From assembly GCA_016859345.1 (NCBI GenBank), contig CM029120.1:8696001-8760000 (forward strand): DNA of 64,000 nucleotides, read 5' to 3'. The DNA comes from Istiophorus platypterus (lineage: Eukaryota > Chordata > Actinopteri > Istiophoriformes > Istiophoridae). Positions within the stretch are counted from its first letter, which is position 1; every line of letters begins with the position of its first letter. Positions 45,941 through 58,830 of this stretch are shown here, one piece after another. The position numbers and the translations under genes are program-made. Below the pieces are notes generated by a model that ran no database searches, had not been told where the DNA came from, and saw only the letters and a program-made list of their open reading frames with translations.

Positions 45941-48900
45941 AACAACACTTATACTAAGAAATATATGAGCTTCAGTTTCCAGTTAATGCTTTAAAACAAC
46001 AACAACCCTAAAAAAGGGTCTTAAATACCCTGATTTGCTACATACATGATATAAGACAGACGCTAAAGCTGTAGGTGTCAGACAATAACTGAGACCACTT
46101 CCATCTTTTGATGATTCATGTAGAAGATGGAGAAACAGCATTGTTCAAGTTGTTCAAGTATCTGTAATACCATAGTAAAGTATAATATATAAAATTAGTA
46201 AAAATATTATTTTTTCTATCATGATCATGGGATGGTTTACTACAGAAAAATAATACTCGGACATGAACACTGATTAGGATTATTTGTTAATATTTGTACT
46301 TTCAAGTAGGCCCCACTTTTACGAGAGAAAAGCATACATGAGGACGAGGAATAACCAGTGGGATTGGCAAATGTAAAGCTATCCAATGACAGCTGGAGAA
46401 ACTTCCTCAAACCAAATAAAGAACAGGACAAAGCCGCTAACATGGCCATAAATGTAACCCCCGAGAGGGGGACATAACGCAAGGTTGCTAGTGTCAATAC
46501 ATATTAACGTTAGTTTACACTAACGCACATAAACACATTACTTTTTTTTGGGGGGGGGGCATCATCATCCAATCTCTTTAAAAGTGTCGGTATGGTAGTT
46601 AAGGTATAATTGGACAACTGCTGAGCTGCTGTTTTAAGAAGGGTTTAGGGAACAGTCAGCTGGTGCATGGCAGCTTGTTATGGACTGTGTGTGTGTGTGT
46701 GTGTTTCACTTTGTGTGTTACTGCCTATGTGTTTGTGCGATACACGTGATTCCGTCTGCATGTGTCTCCGTGCGCGTTTGCATTGTTGTTATTTGTGGGA
46801 GGCTTGCCGGGGGCCATGACAAGTGAATTGTCCAGGAGCAATAATATTCCGGGGTTAGTAGTTTACAACATCCCCACCTATATTGGTATCGAAGCCCTCG
46901 GAACATTGCTTGGTTCATTTTCATACATATTGCCTCCTCTGTCTTCTTCTTTGGATGCATCTCAACAAAGATCTATCACAGAAAGAAAGTGTTTTCTTTA
47001 AGACGTATCTTACTGTAGTCAACACTGCTGAAATGCCCCTTTGAAGCAATTTTTCACAGCGGCAGAATGTTTTCAGTGCTTTTTTAAACACACACACCTC
47101 CAGAGGAACTCAGGAGCAGTCAACCTTCAACACTGGCAGTCTTGGGAATCAGCTGTAACCACCAGCATTCAGGCTTTTAGTTTTTTTCTTCCCTAGACTC
47201 AATATAAGTTGTTGTAACAAATGCAGAACAGGAAAACATGTCTGTCTTTTTATCAGAAATGGCAATACACTGAAGAATTAAATGCTATTTTCTGAGAAAT
47301 GGCTATTTTTCATAAATAAATATATAAATATTAAAGGAATAAATAATATTACTTCAAAGTAAAAGCAATTTAGTGCTGCTAATACAGTTATTTGGCTGTT
47401 CATGACCTCCTGTGGAGTTTGACGTGTTAAATGGAAACAACTGGCTCCAACTTGCACAAAAATAATTGCTGGCATGGGAGCAAATTCTATTTTCATCAAA
47501 AGTAAAAGTCACACTTAAAGCCTTTACTTAGATAAAAAATAAAATAAAATAAAAAATTAATTGTTTCAGAGGATGGATTGACTGGGTTTTGGAGTTATTA
47601 ACTGATACGTTTCAGGTTACACAAAGAGCTTTCCCAGATGGATGTGCAGTGTTTTGGAAAAGCATGTCCCCCAAAATGAGAAAATGTCCTTTTAAAGATT
47701 GCACTGTTGAGATTAAGAGCAGAGAGGTTACCAACCTTATTTCTTAGTGTAATCCACTGTAAAGCCTTGAAGTTAAGCATTGTAGAAGACACCATATAGG
47801 GATACTTGTGTGAAGGATTATAAGGTGTAATCAGATAACCAACCCACACAAACCCTGAGTTGAACCACAGGAGGAGACGACATCCCAGGCGTCGACTCTC
47901 AACCCCTGGGGCCAAATCTGCAGCTGCAGATAACAGCATTGCTTCCGCAGTCTGCAAAGGGTGAGGGGGACTTCACTTTTCTCGTATGAATCTGACCCTT
48001 AATAGTGACCATGGAGGAAGGAGATCCTTATCCTTGAATGATGGCTCCACTGTCGGCTGACATTCATCTGCTGGCACAGAGCCCAGCGCTTCGGTTGTTA
48101 GCGTATAGAGTAGACATCAGTAGCCCTGAACCGCTGTGACACTGCAGTAATACTGTTTCAACTGGAAATAACATGAGGTGGGTGGAAGTCCTTGTCCAGC
48201 TAAACACCACCTTGCAGGCTGCTTGACACGTTGGCAGATTCCAGTGCTTTTTATTTAGATGCAGCAGTTCGTGCAGTACAGGACGAGAGGGGAAGGAATC
48301 ACACTGTTGCGAGTGCGCTGAAATAAGACAGAAACAAACAACAAAAAGAAGAAGAAGAAAGAAACAAAGTACCGGAGATCAGACCTCTGATGATCACAGA
48401 CAGGAGGAAATTAGGAACGGCTGACCGGTTTCTGGAAGTCGGTGCACCACCAAAAATGGTCTTCAGGACAGGTTCTTTTATGAAATCGAAAAAGGTCAAT
48501 AGTCAGACCTACGATTGATTCAGCTGCATAAATGAACAATACGGACACTGCTGCCTTCACCCATTAAGTCCTGGTAACAATGAAGAAAAATGTTCTCAGA
48601 CACTAATACATGTCTATTAATATAAAGCACCTATAATCAATATTTTTCATCATAACAACATCAAATGATCAAATTTGAAAGGAGTCGCTTGTAGTGACCA
48701 ACCCACAAAGAATTATCACCTGAAACAGCTGCAGCTCTACTTAGCTCTGTAGCAAGTTTCAACACATTTTCTCAGGTTCGCCACATCAACTTAAAAGGTG
48801 ACAGTATGTCAATGTTGTGTTCACATCTTGTTTCCTGTGCCATCATTTGAAAATCTTCGTGCGCACCATTCTCCAAACTGTGAACATTGCATAATTCACT

Positions 48901-49500
48901 TATACTGTAGCCTTAAAGCCCAAGATAAGACATAATTTAAGCTACACCAGTTATATAACTAAAATCATACGTTATCTGGTCTCACACCCTGCTATCAATA
49001 TAATATTGATACAGTATATCTCCTGGCTCTCATATAAAGCAATGAAGCAGAGGAGAAAAAAAGAATTACAAACTGTGCAGCTGAGATAAAAATGGGACTT
49101 CTAAAAACATTTCACCCTCTGTTAGTCTTGACTCCTGACTCCCTGCTTCCTACACTCTCCAAAATAAACCTTCCTTCCAATCACATCACTTAAAATTGAC
49201 AAATGGGCAAAAGTATATTTTTGGAGCCACAGACACTGAAAAACCTCGATAGTGGAAATCCAAGATGAAGGAGAAGAAGAAGCCTTGACAAATTTAGTGC
49301 TTTTAGTGAAAGTACACAACTCTTTATAATCAAATCTTTCTAATTCAAATTTGTTTGGGTTGGGGGAAAGAGTTTAATGACGTGTTTCATTCTATTTTTA
49401 CATCGTTACAGACAGTCTGCGGCAGAAAGAGGCAGACTAGGTGTGGGGGAAGGCAGTAAAAGGTAGAAGTGGGGAGAGAATAACATTCAGCAAAAGGTCA
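45941..49500. other. Non-coding stretch
   Basis: Only simple features are seen: a G run at 46548-46559, GT repeats at 46686-46704, and AT-rich DNA around 47280-47350 and 47530-47560. A 119-codon minus-strand frame at 47598-47957 has no recognisable domain. Confidence 0.4.
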
Positions 49501-49639
49501 GGAAACAGATTCAAACCCACAAAATTATAGGGGCACAAGGCCAACTCCTGTTGAGCCCTTTTGATCCACCAAATTGACCCTCCATCAGTTTTGGACAACA
49601 GGCAGCTATTTGTAAGTTGGCAGCCACCGAGGCTGAAAA

Positions 49640-49840
49640 ATGTCTCGCAGTTGCCCGACAGTCAGCCCCGCAGAGCTCCGTCCAGAAGCAGGGCGGGCGA
49701 GATGGGCTCGTCCGGCTGCGTCGCCGCCGCCGGGCTGTCAGGCTGTTTGGTAACCAGCGGACCACTGCAAATATTAGGATGCTCTGTCGACTGGCCTGTG
49801 AGCACGGGAGAGTGCGGCAGTAAGCGGAAATGAAGAGGAT
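49640..49840. other. Small CpG-rich island of unknown role
   Basis: CpG content rises locally (GGGCGGGCGAGATGGGCTCG, CGTCGCCGCCGCCGGGC) inside an AT-rich region. Several overlapping frames on both strands are R/A-rich because of base composition; none has a recognised domain. It could be an isolated promoter, an exon or a decayed retrocopy. Confidence 0.3.
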
Positions 49841-49869
49841 TTATAATACACGGGGAAAGCGCCGTCACT

Positions 49870-51810
49870 GATCCTACCCAGAGCAGGAAACACGATCACT
49901 GTCAGCAGGACACTAAAAGTTGCGGACGAGATAATATCGGTACTGAAAAGACGAAGGATATCACACAAACCTTTTCCCTAAACTACTGATTCATTAATAC
50001 CCACAGAAAGAGAGACTTAATAAAAGCTTTTACATGCTTCGTATTTACTGTTTGTCCTTAATCCGGAGGAAAATAAACTGGAACATTTAAATAGCTTTCA
50101 TGAACTTGAGTATAATCCCAGTCTAATGGCCTAGTTCTGGACTGTGAAGTGTGTAAAGTTCAGCACCCTGAAATTAATTTAGACATGCAGGAATAGAATA
50201 AAAACCAATTAATCACCATCTAATTGGAAAGGCAATAGACTACAGAGAACTGAAACAAAGTGGGAATCTTACCAAGCTTTCTGATTCTCCAGCCCCATTC
50301 CTTTTGTGTGTCATCAAAACTATAATTACTGGCAGTAAACCTGACAGTGCATTAAAATGTGTTATCCTCGAGATGACAAAATGCCTCATTATGCTGTCTT
50401 CATATTGACAAATTTGGTTGATGAGATGGTACTTAAAATACAGAAGAGACTATTTCACAATATAAAACCAATTACATCTCTTTTATGAAAAATAAAGTTT
50501 CTACTTCGGGCTGCTGAAGGATACATTCTCTACCAGGCTTTGTCTTCTACTTAAAATGTTACTCACAGATGACATTTGTGAATCTATCATTTGCGAGTTG
50601 AAGACCTTGTTTTCTTACGAACGGCGCATCAGTACAAACTAGTGAGGAAATGGGCCATGAAATCAAATCTCTACAGGGTTTCTGCGGCTCCTTAAAAAGT
50701 TTTGAAAATTCTAAAATCCTGTAATGTGTATTTTAGAAATTAAATTTCTTAAAAACGACTTTTACCAGTAATCCATATTGATAAAGAAGTTAACGTTATT
50801 TTTTTTATAAAATTGCATTAACATCATTATTGCTTTTAAATGGGTTTTTGGAAAAAAAAATTGCATGGATCATGCTGTAACAAAACTACGAAACAAAACC
50901 AACATGGAACCAATGACCACTGATACAAACTGTGCAGCAAGGTCAGAATTTATCGGAGGACACCAAGCTAGTGTGTCACGATGTGGGGTGTGGGCTAATG
51001 TGGCGTCTCCTCTTATGAAGAAAAAAAAAAGGTACATCTAGAAGTAATAAGTTTAAAATGGTTTTGTGTAACATTACTTTCATCTCATATGTGTAAATAC
51101 AAGTTCAACGAGATCTGGCTTGAGAACGGCGCCTTTTTTTGGCTTTGTCGAAGCCTGTTTGAAAAAAGGAATTTTGAAGCCCGCTAAAATTAGGAGCTTT
51201 GCTTATAAAGGCACTAGAGTCGCATGGGAAATCAGAAAAACATGAAGCTGCCATAAAAAGCCACCAGCAAACGCATGCAAAAAGACACACAAACACACTC
51301 AATCATTTTCAGTCGAATGTTCATGTTGAATATGAATAAATAGTTAAATAAATGTTGAATAAATGAATAAATTTACTTAAATTTAACTTGTTGAAACCTG
51401 CAGAAACCCTGCTGTAACTGTACGAAAATAGGACACCAAGGGCTACTGTACCACATGTTGTGTTACTTTTAGTAAATATAGAGTGATTTCCACAATTAGT
51501 TCCAAATGCTGCCTCTTCAGCATTTATTAACTGTTTGCAGATCTAATTATGTCTTGCATTATTTTTGTCTGAAGACCATGAATCTTATAAAAAGGCACTG
51601 CAGGAGACATTTTCAGTTGTACAACCAGTGCTGTGACGCAATGTATTTGTGCATTACACTGAAGAAGACACACGCAGACAGAAAAAGGAGGATACTATTT
51701 AATCTGATTGGGGCCACGGAGCAATTGCAAGCCAACTACATTATACTAAAACGTGTTGCAAAACGCAGTGTGATAATAAGGTCACTGCTTTATTCATTGC
51801 GATCTACAGT
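49870..51810. other. AT-rich non-coding stretch
   Basis: No gene or named repeat was recognised. The 102-codon frame at 51506-51814 has no domain and continues into a repeat. Confidence 0.4.
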
Positions 51811-51814
51811 TTAA

Positions 51815-52365
51815 CACATGCTAACAGCGGTTGTCTGCAGTACAGTTCCAGCTAGATGCTCTGTGTGGCCACATTCCTACTTCTTCTGAAGATAAATGCC
51901 AACATCGGCATGCTAACATATGCACAGTGACAATGCCAACATGCCAATTGTTAGCTGTTGTAATGTTTACCACGTTAGCTATATTAGTTTGTAAGCACGC
52001 TGACATTTGCTGAATAGCACTAAACCCAATTTAGAGCTGAAGCTGACAGGAGCGTCATTTGTTTTTGGTCATAAATATTGGACAAAATAAAATTCTGACC
52101 TGTTTGTGGCGCTAGATAAAAATTCAGGTGATCACCAATGCGATTACAGTATGTCCTGAGGAGAACATGGAAGCCTGTACCAGATTTGATGGCAATCCAC
52201 CGGATAGCCTCTGAATCATATCACCGAAGACCAAAAATGTCAAGTTCTTGGATGAAGTCAAAGGATCATGATAAATCCTGTGGAGACCGTGAATGTCTGT
52301 GCAAAATTTCATGGCAACCCATCCAACAGTTTGCGAGCTATTTCATTCCACTAGTGCACTGATCA
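51815..52365 (+). repeat. GCTAAC-type interspersed repeat, long copy
   Basis: Contains CATCGGCATGCTAACATATG, TTGTAATGTTTACCACGTTA, GACATTTGCTGAATAGCACT, TTGGACAAAATAAAATTCTG, and towards the end TGTGCAAAATTTCATGGCAA and CATCCAACAGTTTGCGAGCT. This is the most complete copy here in the plus orientation. Confidence 0.75.
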
Positions 52366-53039
52366 GCTCACACTGCCATCTTTCAGGCCCTGCCGCCGGT
52401 GTGGTTAAACACCTGACTCGCTCAGTGTGTTCCAGCTGTGCAAACTGCCCTCACCGCGTACAACACCGGTTCCACATAATGAAAAATGAGTGCGGCTAAC
52501 ACAAATAATCAATACGATGTCTAAATGAAGAGGTCAGATCGATATCAGAGGCTGATACGATATAATACATCCAGAAATCACGCAGCTGGTTTATTCAGCC
52601 CAGCAGAGGAAAGTGACTGTGGGTACTGTGAAGGTTTTGCAGCATTTATTGTTGTTCGCTCCATTTGAAATCTCAGTGTTAGTCGAGTGAATCATCAGTC
52701 TGCTCGGAACTCTCTGTTTGCTATAATTGATCTAAATCATTTAAAGACCCACAGAGTGAATCGCTTTTGAAGTACCTTTCAGTGGGACTGGGTGAAATGG
52801 TTGAAATCATTAACGGGACCTTGTGGACCTAAGTGGAATTTCCCTGATATCGATCTATACCACGGTACTGCAAATGTATTCAGAAAGTCAAATAACATAA
52901 CCAAATTGATTTTCAAAGTAGGGGCCTTTCCTTACATCTACAACCTCAATGGAAATAAGAATGCAACCATTTTGAAACTCCCTTTCCTACCCCACTGTTT
53001 GTTATCGTGAAATATATGGATGTCGCAAAATAACATCGG

Positions 53040-53610
53040 GCCACTCTGTGGTGTCCCTATATATGGATGTGTGTCGGTCTACCACTTCGATCCGGACTGA
53101 AATATCCCAACAACTATTGGACAGATCTCTGTGAAATTTTGTATATACATTCATGGTCCCGATGTGATGAATCCTACTGATATTGGTGTTTCTTTGACCT
53201 TTTTCCGTCACGCAACCATAAATGCAAAGTTTGTGGTTTTGAGCGAAATGTATCAAGAAGCACTGATTGACTGCCGCGATACCGGGTCTGGGCTTTCACG
53301 TTCCCAGACGAACGGACTGTAATAACTTTTCCTGTAGCACCATAATTGAGTCAGAATTTTAATTTGCCCAGAACTTTTACTGATTTTAAAACTAATTTCA
53401 TTGGAAAATTTCATCAATGCTAATGACCATCAGCCTCAACTGTGCTGTATTTTCTGTTAATTAGCAAATGTTAGCACGCTAAACCGAGGCCGTGGACAAG
53501 GAAAACATCGCACCTGCTTGGCATCAGCACGTTGGCATTGTCACTTCGTGATCCCTTTAGCATCCTGGCTTTTAGCATTTAGCTCGAGGCGGTACAGCCT
53601 CACGGGGCAT
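53040..53610 (-). repeat. GCTAAC-type interspersed repeat, inverted copy
   Basis: This has the same family as 51815-52365 in the opposite orientation: CAACAACTATTGGACAGATC and TGTGAAATTTTGTATATACA correspond to the tail of the other copy, and GCAAATGTTAGCACGCTAAA with CAGCACGTTGGCATTGTCAC correspond to its head. The two copies flank about 670 bp. Confidence 0.75.
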
Positions 53611-54709
53611 CAATCATTGCTGTAGACGCTTGTTTTATGTGACCCTGTTATCTGCTCTTTAATTCTATTTTGGCCAGTTCTGTCTTGAAAAGGAGTTTAC
53701 ATATTTCAAGAGACTTAATAAATAGAGAGACTTAAAAGAAAATAAATAAGTCTACAATGGAGATAAGTGTTAGTCCGTCTTATCCTTGACATTTTTGTAG
53801 TTGTGTTTGATTTAATGTTTTCCCTCTCAAAATGTCAACTAAACCACACTCTTTTGTTCCATTTAATGCATTACATTAGCTAGAACTTCAATAAACTAAT
53901 TTTGTTAATTACATTTTAATTACAGCTTTCCCAGCATCATTAACGCTGTTAAATGATAACACTATACAATAATACAATCCTGATACAAGACTCATTAACC
54001 GTCGTTCAAAATAGCAGCCTAAGAAGTAAGAAGAAGTGAAGAGCCGTCAAACCTAGCTGTTAATTTTTATTGCTATTAATATTTGTGAATATAGAATTTT
54101 CAAACTGTGTCAAATTTGCCCTCAGGCGCAGAAGAGAAAAAAATGATTTTAATGAGCACCTCTGACAGCTGGTAAAATTGTTTTGTTTTTTTTTAATTAT
54201 GTCATTTATACAGTTTCCCTTTGCCTGAAGTTATCCAATACATTGGACACACAGAGGAGAAAGCCTCCCGTACAAAAATATAAACATTTAAAGCGCAGAA
54301 GTGGGGATACTGTATGCCCCCGTTATCTTTTTGCCTTTTATCCTCTAACAAGTGAAACCGGCGCCCAGGTTTGGGTCCCCCTTTGAGAAGCCCCTTGGCG
54401 AGTAGCAGAACAACCACCAATGAGTCTTTTCTGTTTTGGTCCAGCGACAGCCCACCAAGGCACCTCCTGGCAGCCCAGCTGGCTGCTCGGCTATTGTGAA
54501 GGAGTAACGGCCACAAGGCTCCTGTTAGCTGCGCGATATGCTCCGAGTTTCCTCCCCGATCCGTGGACTCCCTGCGCGGCCGCCGAGCCTTTTTAAAAAA
54601 TGTTTTTAATTTATTTATTTATTTTAAAATTGCGGCCTCTGATACTGGAAAGGTATCAGGGAATATCGTAACTGGCTGACACTGAGGCAGGCAGACAGTG
54701 ACAGGGAGA

Positions 54710-54955
54710 GGCAGATGGACACAAACACACACTAAGATACACACAAGTACGCTCGCACACGCACACACACACATACATACGCACACTAACACGCACACAC
54801 ACGCACACGTACTGTGCCAACACTGCTGTGACTTTGAGTGAAAGCGTGACTGTGACAGTTCTGCTGTGGGGTTATCAGTGACCAACAGAGCATGCCTAGA
54901 CACACACACACATAAACACACATACACACACACACTACACACACACACTCGCACT
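54710..54955. repeat. CA-rich microsatellite clusters
   Basis: Interrupted CA tracts lie at 54720-54808 and 54898-54950, separated by about 90 bases of ordinary sequence. Confidence 0.9.
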
Positions 54956-55123
54956 GACACAATCCTGAGGGCTCACCAGTCACTGTTATGTACAGTTGGA
55001 GTCTGATGGGAGCAGACTTTGCCTTTTCCTTGCCTGCAATCATCTCTCCTCCTCAAACTCTTTTATTCATCGCCCTGTACCTCTGTGCCCCCCTCCTTTC
55101 TCCTCTCATCCACACATCTAACA

Positions 55124-55155
55124 ACCCCCCCCCCCCCCCCACACACACACACACC
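55124..55155. repeat. C run and CA run
   Basis: A run of about 15 C is followed by CACACACACACACACC. Confidence 0.9.
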
Positions 55156-55573
55156 CGCTCCTCCTCCTCCCCCGGTCCTCCGCCGCCTCCTCTACCTCTC
55201 CTTCCCCCTGAGCCATATTATCCGCTTAAGTAAAACACCCTAATCATTCTTCCCCATCATCGGCGACTTTATTGCTGAGGTCACACAGACAGACAGACGA
55301 ACCCCGTGAGCGCCTGCATGAGTGTGGGTGCCCCCCACACCCCCCCACCCCCACCCCGCCCCCGCCCTCGGATGCATGCGAGGCAAATACGGGTGTCATC
55401 ATCTGAGAGATCATACCGCATGAGCAGGAGTGTCTGTCTGGCTCCCTCCCTTAGATTTTTTCTCTCTCTCTCTGCAATAACAGCTTCACACTCCCTTCTC
55501 CTCTCCACTGGGAGACAAACATTAAAGAGCTTTCTCATAATGAGGGAAACTACAGAGAAAAGACCTAAACTAC

Positions 55574-55612
55574 ACACACACACACACACACATGCACGCA
55601 CGCGCGCACACA
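55574..55612. repeat. (CA)n with CG units
   Basis: CACACA runs into GCACGCACGCGCGCACAC, an alternating purine-pyrimidine tract that favours Z-DNA. Confidence 0.85.
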
Positions 55613-55659
55613 CTCGGCGAGCGTGCACACGCACGTAGAAACGTGTACACAAGTCCCAT

Positions 55660-55910
55660 AGTTACGTAAAGGTTACGTAAAAGGCATGAATATTAAAAGG
55701 AATGCCAGTGCTTGGCTGTCATTAAAACTGCACGCACAGTTGTGTGTGTACGTGTGTGCATACATTCAGGCGTCTGACCGTCATTAAAATGCCTAATATT
55801 TCATGAAGGAGCTGGATGGACGAGATCCCGGTGCGATTGATTTAGCTCTGGTAAATGCAGGGATTGGAACTCCTGTCAGGCTGCGAAGTTATAGATGAGC
55901 TAATCCTCAA
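55660..55910. other. Candidate conserved non-coding element
   Basis: Low-repeat sequence holds two CATTAAAA words (55720-55727 and 55783-55790), TTACGTAAAGGTTACGTAAA and GATTGATTTAGCTCTGGTAA. The appearance resembles developmental enhancers. There is no proof from a single sequence. Confidence 0.25.
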
Positions 55911-57149
55911 CCACCCCGGAGTCAGGGATGCACTTCAGCCGAGTCTCCAATAGTAATAATAACAATAAACGAGATTTAAATGGCAACTGAGAGCATAAAG
56001 GGACAGGGACACTGTTAAATATCTAACCCTTTTGTATCAAATCAGACTACACAATATTTTTTCTTCCCAGATGGTCACTGTGACAGTGTAGGTGACCATC
56101 AACTGATCAATTATATTAATTATATTATTATTATTATAGTAGTACCTGTGTGCTAAGAACCTGCCCGGGTAGGTGTGATTAATTTGGTATCATGCCCAAA
56201 ACCAGTTGGAGGCAAGGGGTCACAGGTTCACTGGCAAGAAAATAATAATATAAGATTTCATTCATTTTTGGCTTCAAAAGGGATTAAAAACATCCTCTTA
56301 GAGGGGAACATCTGTACCCATCTCTGTAAAAAGTTTTATAATGAGTTAAGTCGTATAAAAACAAGGTTATATTCCAAGTTTCTGTTATTCCATTCCTAAT
56401 ATTTATGATATTTATGAATTTTTACTACACACCGTAATGAGGATCAGCCTAATGTAAGCTGCAAGCAACCCATGTTTTCAATAAAACATGAATTCACAGT
56501 ATTCTGAAAGGTACAATAATATAATATTTACAGTTATTACGATTGTGCTTGTTCACTTTAAGCAATGCAGACTGCAGTCAGGGGACAGACTTCTCCTTGT
56601 CTTTTGGGAGCCACGGTGACTTGTAAGATATAATACAAACAGACACTTTGGTTGTAAAATCAACACACACTTTTTTTTTCTTCTTCTTTTTTCCAATAGG
56701 TGTTGTTCCAACAGCTTATAGCGTTCTCACTTACCAGGCTCTTCTAGCTGCTGACACTGACCAAGGGAGTTAAAAAAAAAACCCAAACAAACAGACGAAC
56801 AAAAACACCAAAAAATAGTGGGTTAATGAGGTTCAGGAGACGCTCCTCATCTCTTTCCACTTCCCTACCACAGCTCCAAACCCTCCCCCGCCTGCTGCAG
56901 CCTCCCCGACGCCAACTAAAGTTCAGGCTGCCCTGCAACACCAAAAGAAAAGGGAGTATATGCAGTAAAAGTGCAAAGAGAAGAGACTCCAGCATTTATC
57001 CACTGCCTCCAAAGGAAGGATCACTGCTACAGAAGTTAGTGTAAAATTTTAAGGGTATGCGGTCTCTAAAGCTCACTATTACTGCTCCTAGCCCTTTGTC
57101 CTCTGGATATGTTTTTGTTCAACCCGTCACTCCTTTCTGTCAAATTCAG

Positions 57150-57430
57150 CACAGCGCAGTCCAGTCCGAGAGGAGATAGATCTGTTCACCAGGGGCGTTC
57201 AAGAACGTCGTTCTCTTCTGGGCTAGAATCTAGCGCGTCACAATCCCAATGGTGCCTCTGTGGGGCCTCGGCATGGTCGTAGCGGTGATTTGCGGTAAAT
57301 AATGAGGCTTGTGTTCGGCTTTATCCTCAGAGGACCATGAATATCTTTCCAGCATTTAACGATAATCTAGCCGAGTTGTTGAGATATAAGCGAGGGCCAT
57401 AAGCAACAATGCTGGAGTGGCTAAAAAAAT
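57150..57430. other. Candidate conserved non-coding element
   Basis: A non-simple island contains TTTGCGGTAAATAATGAGGC (57289-57308) and CGATAATCTAGCCGAGTTGT (57360-57379) between AT-rich flanks. No coding frame crosses it. Confidence 0.25.
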
Positions 57431-57643
57431 TAATAAAAAATAAATAAATCTAAAAATATAATCTTCAAATTGAAAACTATTCAAGCACTTGTTGAACCCA
57501 AATGCTCTTACTATTTAAAAAAACCCACCAACAAACAAAAACGATAATCATTCTATTGTGGAGATCCTAGATTTACCACCAAAATCCAATTGGTTGTTCT
57601 TCACCCACGGCCTATCTGTCCTCAAGACCTTATGAGAATCCTT

Positions 57644-57665
57644 CCATATATATATATATATATAA
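57644..57665. repeat. (TA)n microsatellite
   Basis: About ten TA units, followed by ATAGATATAGATATATTG. Confidence 0.9.
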
Positions 57666-58599
57666 ATAGATATAGATATATTGTTTTAAAGATATCTGCC
57701 TTTGGTGGAGGTAACAAAAAGATTATTCTATTAAAAATAAAAAACAGCAAAGATAATGCAGGTGATTCATAACTTCACAGTGACCCATGGACCAAGGTAT
57801 ACAATGATAATTTACTTTAGATTGTGTAAAGGTGGATATCTCAGTTGAGAATCAAATTCCACACACGTTGTATCAGACATGGACACGAGTTGTGCTCAGT
57901 TGGTAATTTAGTAGCAAATACATTGCATTTAAACTTTAATTCTTCTTTTTTTTTTATCTTGTTTCTACTGTCTTCAAACTTGACTCATTCTGTCTTTTGA
58001 GCAGTAAATTTCAATGCATTTCAAAGACCGGCTTGTCTTACATTTTGGGGTTTCGAGCAAAATCTAACAAGCGGTGCAGACCTCAGGCTAAATAGGAAAA
58101 CATGAGTTATGTGCCGAATGTGGGACAAAAGGCTCAGACCACATTCAAATTTAAAAGGTTTCTGAAAAACCACATTCAGCTTTCAGCTGTTTGCGCCAAC
58201 CTAACCTTGAGCTGGTCCCGCTGCACTTCTTCCTGTTATGTCACATATATAGCAGCCTGAAAACATTGTTGAAATGTTGCAAATTTGACAGGTAGTGATA
58301 AGTTATTTTGCAGACGGGTTATAAAACAGATCAGCTTAGATTATTAGTCAAATGAAGCAGCACTGCGACTTTTTATTTGCTAATCAGAATTACTGTTGTT
58401 CAAATTGACCGAGATCGAAGAATCTAAGCAACATACAAACTCAAAAGCTGCTTATCATTACCGGAGCCTCAAATATTTGTATACTGCTTTCTAATAAGGA
58501 ACACTTCATAAAGGAGTTTTTAAGTTGTAAGTGATGGCATTATTGTTAACAGTGAATTAATCATTTACGCGTTCTTCATAGATGTTCATCGTCTTAGTT

Positions 58600-58830
58600 T
58601 AGTGCTTTTGCCTCCTAATATTTGCTGATTAGCACTGAAAACAAAGTACAACTGAGGTTGATTGGAATGTCCTTGGTTTGTAGCTATTTGGTTATAAACT
58701 AAAGCAAAGGTTGAACTGGAAAGTTTCGCACAGGTGGCTTTTCTAGATGTAAAGTTAATGGATCCTCACTGTCATTATGGTTCATTCAGTTGGGGAACGT
58801 GAATGAAAGCCATCTTTGTTGATCCTAAAG
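58600..58830 (+). repeat. GCTAAC-type interspersed repeat, partial copy
   Basis: GCTGATTAGCACTGAAAACA and AAAGTACAACTGAGGTTGAT match the middle of the copies at 32.2 and 52.0 kb. The head is lacking. Confidence 0.55.
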
